Of a stretch of DNA of 64,000 bases, positions 55,523 through 64,000 are shown one piece after another. Where the stretch lies: contig BDIU01000072.1 in assembly GCA_002118135.1 (NCBI GenBank), positions 1 to 64,000 of the forward strand, in the 5' to 3' direction. This DNA comes from Trebouxia sp. TZW2008. Its lineage: Eukaryota > Chlorophyta > Trebouxiophyceae > Trebouxiales > Trebouxiaceae. The translations under genes and the position numbers were made by a program. The first letter of the stretch is position 1; each line of letters opens with the position of its first letter. Under the pieces are notes generated by a model that made no database searches, was not told where the DNA came from, and was given only the letters and a program-made list of their open reading frames with translations.

Positions 55523-56440
55523 TCAGCTTGCAGCAGCAAATGATTTCATCATGTCCTTGGCATAGCGTGCTTTGGTGTCCTGCAGAATGCTTGACACCTC
55601 TCTGCTGCTTCCCAAGCCAGTATGTACAACAGGCTTCTGCTCTGGGTGCCTGACTCGTAGACTAGGGGCCTGCTCACACTTGCCTAAACATTTACAAGGG
55701 ACTACATCGAGCTCAGCGCCTGCTGTCTTTTTGATGTACTCGAGCATGGTCTCGCTGCCCTTTTCTTGGCAACTAGAGCCTTGACAAACTGAAACAACAG
55801 CGACTGGAGCAGTTGCTGCTGATGACTGCGGCACATTTGTGGCAACCTGGCCACCATTTTGTGGCTGATCCTGTCCAAACTCATATCCCTTGATTGTGGT
55901 GTCGCCAGCAACAGTTCCAATGGCAGCATGGTTGACTTCTGCCGCATACTCATTGTCAGATTCTGAGTCAGACTCAAGAACGAAGCCTTCGGGTTCTTGA
56001 CCTTTGGCCAGCTTTTTGGCGGCCTTTTCAGCTGCCTTCCTCTCCTTCTTAGCAGCCTTCTCAGCTGCTTTGCGTTCCTTTTTGGCAGCTTTCTCTGCAG
56101 CTTTGGCTTGAACTTTGCTGTCTGCCTCTGCAATATGCTGCGCCAGCTGATGAACTTGATCATTCAAGCCCTGAAATTCTTGAAGCACCTCCTTCACAAC
56201 ATCATGACGAGCCTCTGTCTGGTCAAGTTTCGTGGTCAAGTCTGCCAACTTCGCCTGGCGGTGTTGCAAACCAAGTTGCACTCGCTGTGGCACCGATGGA
56301 GCTATGGGAGCCTCAACGCTACTTGCGAAAGTCGTAAGATGTCTTCTGTGCTGCACATTCCTGCTGACCGTAGAGATCCGGCAGTTGCCACGCAGCGCTG
56401 GCGCAGAACGAGAGCAATAGTTCATGCTGTGAGCCTGCAT
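55523..56440 (-). CDS. Thioredoxin-like [2Fe-2S] ferredoxin-domain protein, plastid-type
   Basis: An intron-free 305-residue frame from ATG 56440. Residues 1-50 are Ser/Arg/Thr-rich with few acids, as in a plastid transit peptide. Residues 60-110 form a coiled coil. A Lys/Ala repeat follows (AAEKAAKKERK, three units). Residues about 213-285 are a thioredoxin-like ferredoxin fold with VSVCQGSSCQEKG and PCKCLGKCEQAPSLRV: Cys219, Cys224, Cys251 and Cys255 are the likely cluster ligands, with an extra Cys249. Such domains transfer electrons or store clusters; in algae and plants similar modules occur in chloroplast proteins. The partner is unknown. The frame is open upstream of 56440, so an earlier start is possible. 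The lack of introns is unusual among its neighbours. Confidence 0.75.
   Translation of the reverse strand: MQAHSMNYCSRSAPALRGNCRISTVSRNVQHRRHLTTFASSVEAPIAPSVPQRVQLGLQHRQAKLADLTTKLDQTEARHDVVKEVLQEFQGLNDQVHQLAQHIAEADSKVQAKAAEKAAKKERKAAEKAAKKERKAAEKAAKKLAKGQEPEGFVLESDSESDNEYAAEVNHAAIGTVAGDTTIKGYEFGQDQPQNGGQVATNVPQSSAATAPVAVVSVCQGSSCQEKGSETMLEYIKKTAGAELDVVPCKCLGKCEQAPSLRVRHPEQKPVVHTGLGSSREVSSILQDTKARYAKDMMKSFAAAS
56020..56115 (-). repeat. Coding Lys/Ala tandem repeat
   Basis: Three units of about 33 bases (plus-strand GCCTTCTCAGCTGC-like with CCTTCTTAGCAG) encode AAEKAAKKERK repeats in the [2Fe-2S] protein, forming a basic helix. Confidence 0.85.
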
Positions 56441-57067
56441 GTTGATGCTGAGGCAGGGACCAACGTGCAAACGATGTCCTGTTGCTGTCAGCACCGCAAG
56501 CTTCTGCCCAAATGCGCACCATTCTTCTTCATCAGGCTGGCTAACCTCAAATTTCGAGTTTCGAGTCTCACTTCTTTGGCCAGGCATGCAAGGGACCACT
56601 TGTGACAAACGATGTTGTTTAATGGCTGCCAACTGCACTGGATGCCGCAGGGCTCAAAGCGTAGACACATGCACAGCCAATTGCACTTTGCAAAACTTGC
56701 ATGCATGTACAAAAATAGATTTATCCTGCTGGCCATCATAGCAACATTGCAGTGCAAAATCACCATGTGTAGAGGCACAGCTGATACTGATCTAGTGAGA
56801 CAGCCACATCGACTATACTTCTACTACAAAAACATGCGACAGCCCAGAAACAGTGTATATATCAAAACAATGAATCCAGCTGAGTGACTGCTGAGTGCTT
56901 TTGCAAATACGAAACAGTGCTCAGCCCTTCTATGGTTCTACTGAGCCATCCAAACCTTGAAGGCTTTTGAATCACGGATAAATACTGGCAACAACTGTAT
57001 CAGCGCGCAAACTGAAAGACAAGCTTCATGGCCAGTGGCGTCTTGTCAACAGACTGTTGAGACAATG
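56441..57067. other. Intergenic upstream of [2Fe-2S] gene
   Basis: The minus-strand frame of the [2Fe-2S] gene stays open for about 65 codons upstream of its ATG; otherwise no gene is seen. The promoter of that gene and the 3' UTR of the DUF615 gene should be here. Confidence 0.5.
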
Positions 57068-57815
57068 TTACGCCCGGTTGGGCTTTTTGCGCATGCTATT
57101 GAGGGAGGCATCCAGCTCTTCTTGCTGCTCTACTGACAAAGTCATGAGCAGCTTGCCAATGTAGTTCTCCTGCCGTTTCCTGCCCTGCATGTGATTGCTG
57201 CTGATGTGCACAATTGCAGCAGATTGGCAATGACATTACTGCACACAATTTGTTTCCCGGTTGCAAATGCTTAAGCAAGCTTGCAAAGATTTGCTTGTCT
57301 GCTGATTTGACAACTCCGAATCATTGCTTGAGCAGCCAGAAACAGGCAAAGGTATAGCTGGATGCAGAGTTGAAGCACCTGAACTTGAGCAAGTATGCAA
57401 GGCACTTGTCTGCACCCTTGAAGGGTGACACCAAAAGGTGCAGGCTCACCTGATTAGTGCGATTTATCCCTTTAGCTATTGATATTGCTTCGTGAAGTTC
57501 TGGCTCTGCGTCAAGCACCGGGGATACAGCTTGCAACTGCCGAGGTCCAAGCCCTACAAGTTCCTTGGCAATCTTCTGCAGGTGCTCAGCTGAAGCAGCA
57601 AACCAGCAGTTGAAACACAAGTTTGGCGGTAAGTACTTATGCCATGTACGTTGTTCACCTTGTCTCTTGGTGGCGGACTTGCTGGGCTTTGTGATGTTCG
57701 CAAGCGAGTCCCCGTCAGCGAGCGCGCACCCGACGTCTCTCACAAAACGTCGTGCATGGTATGGGCGACAGGGGAACCTCGCCACACTTTGGCAGTGCAG
57801 TGCTCGTGAGAGCAT
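57068..57815 (-). CDS. DUF615 (YjgA-like) protein
   Basis: Bacterial YjgA (DarP) associates with the large ribosomal subunit during assembly. Exons 57659-57815, 57450-57589 and 57068-57184 join in phases 1 and 0 to 137 residues from the ATG at 57815. The first about 40 residues are Arg-rich with no acidic run (RFPCRPYHARRFVR), fitting an organelle transit peptide. The domain follows: KRQAEHLQKIAKELVGLGPR, then ELHEAISIAKGI, GRKRQENYIGKLLMTL and EELDASLNSM, the same order of helices as YjgA. It probably acts on the 50S subunit of the plastid or mitochondrion. It lies upstream of the [2Fe-2S] gene on the same strand. Confidence 0.85.
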
Positions 57816-58264
57816 GCTACACGGGTCGCCGAAAGACTGACTTGATCGCCATGCTTGCCGCTATTCGCAATTGCTCTACAGCAACGACGTTTTCCGCTGT
57901 CGAAGTGTCCAAGTAGACTTCAGATGACTGTGGATGTACGAGACATGACTAAACACACAATTCAACTGCATACACGTATTGTCCACTAAGTGATTAGAGA
58001 GGACTGTGAATCTTCATGATTGTCCACTCAGTGCTAGCAGATCTCAAGTCAGTCAAAGGCATAAAAGGAACAAAAGCGTTCCATGTGATGCATCAACACA
58101 AATGCTGCAACATTCGACAATATCCACCTCGATGCCCAAGACATCAGCGCAAATCCTGCTCAGTGATTCTGCCGCCACATATGTGTGTAGTTTGGCAGCA
58201 CAAACACAAAGATGCAGCTGCACTGCAATTTCAACAGTAATGTACAGCAGTAACCAGGTTGCCC
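57816..58264. other. Intergenic, no gene seen
   Basis: Between the DUF615 start and the stop of the kelch/coiled-coil gene, both on the minus strand. Only short frames are present. Confidence 0.55.
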
Positions 58265-61200
58265 CTACGCGTCTGCAATGTTTGGACTGAGGGAGCGCTG
58301 CTGCGCAATGTGTTTCAACAGCTCGTTTGCTCGGTCTGCCAGCAACTGTCCTTCACGCTCTAAGCTTTTAGTGGACTCAGAGTACAACTCCTGCAGCACA
58401 CATAAGAGTGCATGCTTGGAGGATCTATGATGCCGTGTCGCACATAATAACAACAATGCTGCTAGCTGACGTTTTGCATGTTTGGTGTAGCAACACATAC
58501 CAGCAGTCATCACCAAACCTGTAAAGCTTTTTGCAAGACGGTACAGAACTGCAACAGCTTGTAACAATCAATCACAAATACAGATATGACAATTGTCTCC
58601 TGCTGCAGATAATTATGTCAGAGATGCTGGTGCTTGGACATAGCACAAAGAATCAAGCGATGTTACTGCTGGCTTATAGCAACCCAACATGTCTGTACAT
58701 GGGTAAATGATAGACATGACATGATGTACCTGCTTGTGGTCAGCCTGGCTGCGCACACTTGTCAACTCATCCTGTGCTGCCTTCAACTTGGCTTGTAGCT
58801 GACTGTATTGCTGCTCCAAGCTTGCCGCCTGGGACCTGGACTCATTCAGCTCTGCTTCTGTTTTCTTATGTGCTGCCTCTGAGCTTGCAATGCACCCCTG
58901 CAAATTTGCTGACATAATCATAACCACTTGCCATGCAAACTGTCGCATTTGACAGTGCAGAATGACACACAATCTTCACGAGTGATAGCATATGGCTTTT
59001 GTTTCAGCTTGCAACATGACACCAATGATCCAGCCTAGCCTCAAATACGCTCAACATTGAGCCACATGTCGAGAAACGGTTGCAAGTAGCAAGTACATTG
59101 CGCCAGACGCAACAACAGGCCGAGCATGCAAAATGGCAACCTTCGAAAGCAGACTGTGCATAGGGCGTCTCCAGGGGTTCAGCTTGTACAGTGCAAACCT
59201 TCCCAGGAGGCATGCCAAGCATGCAAGCAATCCTACAGAAACAGCAGTGGTACCTGGGCAAGTTGCAGCTGCTGCTGTACTGCCTGTGCGGCAACCTGCT
59301 CAGCCTGCAAAGCTTTGCTGCTGCGCTGCTGTTCCTCTGCTGCGTTGTGACGGGCTGCTGCAAGCTCTGTTGTGCCCTCACGCACCTTCTCCTCTGCTGC
59401 CTGCAGTGCACCACAAACATCCTGTCAGATGACAGAGCTCATCTGGCATGCACTTCATGTCCTTCAGTCAGCCAGCTGAGTGCTGAAATTCATGATTCAG
59501 TCAAGTCAGCATGACGAGACATCAAATTTTTGAGTGCTGCATTCACGTCTTGCCTTGATTGGCAAGCAGAATTGCCCATCAGGTGATTGATATAAATTTT
59601 GCAGATAGTGCAAGTCCTGAGGGGTGTAGGCACAATCAAGCTGCTGTAAGTGACAGCTCTGCTTGACCTTTGCTGCGGCATTCAAAGTCTGCAAGCTCAA
59701 GGATCACCACTTGAACTGCTTGTCAGACCCTGTGCAAGCAGTTGCTGTGCAACATGGGCAACTTTGAGCAGCACTGCTTGCAACAGCCTGGTGTGCAAGA
59801 CACACCCAAAGTCCCTGATGTGGCAAGCCTACCTGCAGTGACTTGGTCTTTTCAGCAAATAGGGCATGCAGCTGGGCGTTGGTGTTCTGCAGCAAGAATC
59901 TGATCGGCAGGATCACATCACACTCCCAACTACATGTTTTACCTGCAGGGACTTGGTCGCTTTGGCAACAGCGGCATGTAGCTGGGCATTGGTTTCCTGC
60001 AGCATGCGCCACTCCTCCCTCAGGCTGGTCAGCACTGAACGGGACTCAGCATCTGCTCTCTCCCAGTCTAGACGCTCCTGCCTGAGGCTGCTGCGTGCTT
60101 TCATAGCCTCTGCTTCAGCAGCCTTGCATGCCTCCTGCCTGCAACATACCCAAGAGCTGTGTCTTGGTCACAGTGATGGAAATGCAGCAAGCAGACAAAT
60201 CGAGATATGCTCAGTCCAGAAAAGTATGTCTGGGCAAAAATGAGATGCACAACAGCTTGCTTTGCATAGCTCTACATTTGAGGTGCGGCCGCAACTGAGA
60301 GGTCATGACAGCATGCAGCTGACGCAAGCTGCTGAACACATCAGTCAAGGCCCGTTGCATACTATCCCAGAATGTCTATACTAGAGGAAAAGTGATGCTT
60401 CCAAAAGCAATAGCAATACTGACTCCTCTCACCTTTCGGTGAGCTGCCTTGACAGGTCATCTCTTTGCCTGGCAGTTGCAGCTAAATGCTGCTGCAGCTC
60501 TGTGGCAGTGGCCACTGCTGCCGCCGCTTTGCTGTTGGCATGAGCTGTGGCAGCTTCAGCAGCTTTCTGATGCTGCAGCTGCTCTGCATTGAGCTGTTGC
60601 AGATGTGTGCACTGTTGATTGCTGGCAGTGCATCGTTGCTCTGCAGCAGCAACCTGCATGCGCCAGAAGCATCTTCAGAGGATGATTCTCTCACTCACCA
60701 GAGAACGAGTGAGCTAGCAGTGAGTAAGAGAGCACTCTTTTCTAGCTGTGGACAGAAGCTGGTACACAGTCCAGAAGCTGTGGACTAGAGTCTGACTGCT
60801 AGCATGAGGGCTAATCTGTTTGCCATTCCATGCAAGCATAAAATGGAAAAAGATTTGATGCAATTGTCATGCAAACAACAGTGCTCTGCCCTGGGCCCGT
60901 GGCTTTGGCCTATCTTTGATGCCATGCTTGCAACTCATGTAAATTGCAGCAACCAGTGTACTATGCAAAGCTTGTCATGGCCTGCCTCGCGTTTGCACAG
61001 GTACAGGTGTCAAATCATCAATTATTGTCACGGCAGGCAACAGCAATGCAATTTTGAGCATGTGAGACAATGACTCATCACCTCTAAGCGGAGGCGTGCC
61101 ACCTCAGCTTGCACTTGACTCCTCTGCTGCAGCTGAACCTCATCATTAGCCAGCCTGTCTTTCAGAGTGGCTTTGGCCTGTGCCAATTCTGCTTCTAGCC

Positions 61201-64000
61201 TTGCCACTGTTGCAGACATGGCTGCTGCATCATTGAAGGCGCAGCCACGATACACCATTGCTGTGCTAGCTGGCAACATGCTGCAGCCTGCGCTTGCATC
61301 CCTGCAGCAGATTGCACCCTGAATGCAACTGCATACGCATTACGTCAGTCAACTTGGCTAAGATCCAGGATGTCAAGGGGCTCATCCCTGCAATTGATAT
61401 GCCAATGGATTGACTGAGTAGACATGTCATGTGAGCAACAGGCACATGCAGCACAAAGACGTGCTGAAGCACAGGTGCTGCAGCCTGTTTGCTGTAGTCA
61501 TATTGCTTGCATGTGCATGAGCTGCACAACAGTATGCCCAGATCATGCTCAACACTGCCAACATACCTTGCAGCTGCAGCGTTGTCTTGCGCTGCCATCT
61601 CACAAGCCATTGGCCCACTGGTCGTTACAACCTGCTGCATGGCTGGACAAGGTTGCCTGCCTGACGGCTGGGCAGTGGCCACTGCTCCAGCAGGTGCTAG
61701 GGCGTGCTGCCGCTTGCAAGGTGGCTCAGGCTGCGCAGTGGCGCCCTGAGGTCTGCTGCGCTTGGCACTGCGCCACTTGCTGCCCTCACCCCTGCTTTCG
61801 AAATGCAAAGCAATTCAGTCCAATCATGTAGTTTACTGACAGGTGCCTTTGATGAGGGTAGCAGTGCTTTTGCATTCATACTCTCAGCAGATGCTGCCAC
61901 TGCTGGCATTTGAAGTTGAGGTGAAGCTTGCTACAGGCAACAAAATCGTAGCAGTGTGACAGCAGAAGCAGCGGCATTGCAGCTTGAACAAGGCCTGACA
62001 AGTCTGCCACATGAGCATGGCCAGTATGCAAGGTCTGCAAGCTGTGCTGCATGCCACTTGAGACTGTGCAATTGCAAATATCTGGCGTGATGGATGCCGG
62101 GCTGCTTGCATCAGACTGTGCACGCATGCAGCCAACGCCTACGGCTGTAGGAGCTCAGCAAGCACACTTGACTCAATTATACAGCCAGCCTCTGCACAGT
62201 CATACCTGGCGGACTGCTCTGCCGCAGCTATGTTCAGATTCTGTGGCTGCACAGAGCGCCTGTTGGCATGAGGCTTTGTGATGGCTTCAACAGGCAAGCT
62301 CCACACATCTGCAGGGTAGTGCTGCTGGGGCGCATACCCACCCAAGATGTATAGCTTGTCATTGCACTTGGTCATGCCATGTCCCGCCCTTTCTGTTGCA
62401 TCAGCACAGCAGCCTTGTGACTTCATGAGTCAAAACTTCTGGTTTCATAATGATTTGAAAATGATCTGTATTGACATGCATCTTACTGTCAGCTTATTGT
62501 TCTGGACAATGCCATGTCCTGCGCTTTCTGTAGCATGAGCATAACAGCCTGGCCAGCTCCTTGTACAAAGTTTGCCATTTCACAAGTGATCCTGAGAGGA
62601 TTACCTTGACAAACAATTCACTTTTAGCTCATTGCATTGATTGCAATATTTCAGGCAGGATCCCAAGTTTGACTTGAGCTTTGCTGATATGTGCGTGATG
62701 GCACACAAATATGTCATGCATCAGGTATTGCTGGCAGGTGTGTGTCTGAAGCATCATCACAGGTGAGTCTTATGCAGGACTATTGCGCGACGGCAGACTA
62801 CATACCTGGTGTGTCCTTCTTTTGAAGCACCCGCAAATGACTGTGGACAAGTTCATCAAAATCCGTATGCATCATGTGTGCCAGCTCTAGTTATGAAACA
62901 AATGCGCTGCAGCATGTTTGTATGCCATTTGGCTGTTTGCTGCAAAAGGTACCAGGTGGATGCACGCGAAAGCAACCTACCTGTCTCAAACGGTGTCAGT
63001 GCATTACGCTGCCAGCTCGTTTGCCCATTTGGCGCCACTTTGAGTATCTGGGTGTCAGCCATCTTTGACTTGAGCTTGCCTGTCCCGCCAGTGATTACCA
63101 ACTGATTCCTGGATACTTCCACGGCCTTGTGGTTTGATCTTGTAGTAAAGCTGCCTGATGCGACATCAGCTGTCCATTGGTTGGTTGCCACATCATATAC
63201 ACGGACAGTTTCATCGCCCACAATCAAGGTCTCATTGCTTGTGCGGCCTCCAATAACATAGCATCTGTTTCCCAGAATGCTGAAGCTATGATAGGCTCTG
63301 ATTGTGGGAGGCACACCTTGAGGCTCAATGCGCTCAACTGTCAGGCTGCAAAAGCAAGTCACAGACTTCATTTACGAGGCTGAAGAAGAATGCATTTGAG
63401 TTACAACGTTTGAAATGAAACAACGGACACAAATGATTAGAAACAGGTGCATCAGCTCTGCACACTTGCTGACGCCGCATGCACTCAGGTGCAGTTTGAA
63501 TGCAGTTGTGAAAAGGCAAGAAGAAAGCTGCACATGACCAATGTATTGCCGCTGCAATGATGTAGGCAAGGCACAAAGCATAGCATGTGCTATGTAAATG
63601 CTTGGGCAAGCGGCTGACCTGTCAAGTCTGAAGATGACAAGGTCATTCAGCCATGTATTTTCATCAGAGTCTGAGGCTACATCCGTGCCAAACCCACCAA
63701 AGAGCACAAGCGTCTGAGGTATCAAAGGGTGCAGGACACACCCATGTGCAGCACGATGAAGCAGTTTGTGGTCACCTCTGCAAAATCCCGAAAGTTGATC
63801 CCAGTGTGAGGTTTGTAGCGGCATCTTTGGGGTCCAGCCCAGTGTTTGCTTGCATGTACCGATGCAGAGCTGCAGTATCACCTGACTGTTGGACGACGCC
63901 ATTGCAGAGTCTTGGCGTTCAGGACATATACAGCACTGCTAGGCTCTTTTGAGTTGTGTCCACCAATTACCCAGATTTCGTTCTTGATCAGAGTGGCTGA
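58265..64000 (-). CDS. Kelch-repeat plus long coiled-coil protein, 5' end outside window
   Basis: Kelch blades come first and coiled coil last, as in Tea1-like polarity factors and plant kelch-type ACBPs; no acyl-CoA-binding domain is visible here, but the N-terminus is outside the window. Blades: IWVIGGHNSKEPSSAVYVLN (63890-64000, open to the window end), GCVLHPLIPQTLVLFGGFGT with LNDLVIFRL (about 63620-63780), HSFSILGNRCYVIGGRTSNE and VRVYDVATNQW (63110-63350), NQLVITGGTG (63000-63110), MTKCNDKLYILGGYAPQ with DVWSLPVE (62240-62390). Then a Lys/Arg-rich exon (61570-61808) and coiled-coil exons near 61080-61250, 60435-60655, 59945-60130, 59260-59400, 58735-58900 and 58265-58395 (VARLEAELAQAKATLKDRL; SLEQQYSQLQAKLKAAQDEL). 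Stop TAG is at 58265-58267. It is likely a cytoplasmic scaffold. Exon borders in the coiled coil are approximate. Confidence 0.75.
59825..60008 (-). repeat. Duplicated coiled-coil exon
   Basis: Segments 59829-59893 and 59940-60004 share ACCTGCAG.GACTTGGTC...GGCATG.AGCTGGGC.TTGGT.TTCTGCAG. On the minus strand both are open: ETNAQLHAAVAKATKSLQ and NTNAQLHALFAEKTKSLQ, each followed by a GTAGG or GTAAA donor. The lower-coordinate copy also has an acceptor TTCTGCAG-like start, so it may be a real extra exon. Confidence 0.85.
62370..62555 (-). repeat. Echo of a kelch exon edge
   Basis: GCCATGTCCCGCCCTTTCTG then TTGCATCAGCACAGCAGCCT (62378-62416) is echoed by GCCATGTCCTGCGCTTTCTG then TAGCATGAGCATAACAGCCT (62511-62551). 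The first is the 5' edge of the blade reading RAGHGMTK. The second is in the preceding intron. Confidence 0.85.

Overview
The window looks like nuclear DNA of a green alga (Chlorophyta, most likely a trebouxiophyte-type alga). This is an inference from gene content and gene structure, not from a marker gene. Genes are cut into many short exons by introns of roughly 70-400 bases with GT-AG (sometimes GC-AG) borders and TGCAG-type acceptors. The DNA is very rich in TGCA/GCATGC words. The gene set (organellar PPR protein, prenylcysteine methyltransferase, MER3/HFM1 meiotic helicase, axonemal PIERCE-like protein, plastid-type DUF615 and thioredoxin-like ferredoxin) fits a sexual alga that can make flagella. 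Because coding exons are short, I rebuilt genes by joining open frames at splice sites and checking that intron phases match. For eight genes this gives a complete in-phase model.

Layout from left to right. 1-12445 (-): a huge PPR protein gene, 3' end outside the window. 12676-15054 (+): a NO66/RIOX-type JmjC ribosomal oxygenase, divergent from the PPR gene across 230 bases. 15466-16047 (-): a small coiled-coil protein. 16324-19513 (+): a C18orf63/DUF4708-like protein with a C-terminal SAP domain. 20071-29345 (-): HFM1/MER3 helicase with a long tail. 29901-31741 (-): a DUF1749/UPF0613 alpha/beta hydrolase. 31997-32437 (-): a doubtful ORF. 33386-44959 (-): coiled coil, then FG-repeat-like region, then protein kinase, apparently one gene. 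45428-47163 (-): a nucleotidyltransferase-like domain joined to a PIERCE-like axonemal domain. 47522-48947 (+): ICMT. 49656-50845 (-): an unknown 188-residue Cys-rich protein. 51081-53008: gene-poor, repeat-bearing DNA. 53009-54297 (+): a Gln-rich coiled-coil protein. 55523-56440 (-): a thioredoxin-like [2Fe-2S] protein. 57068-57815 (-): a DUF615 protein. 58265-64000 (-): a kelch plus coiled-coil protein whose 5' end is outside the window.

The most striking pattern is not a single gene. Exon edges, with their splice site and some flanking intron, occur again as degenerate tandem copies in the neighbouring intron. In the PPR gene almost every exon shows this, with two to about ten copies. Weaker cases occur in NO66, HFM1, ICMT, the 53-kb coiled-coil gene and the kelch gene. 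Some copies keep an open frame and splice sites, while others have lost the splice site or gained a frameshift. I propose that local exon-edge duplication is a general process in this genome and a likely route by which the PPR array grows and decays.
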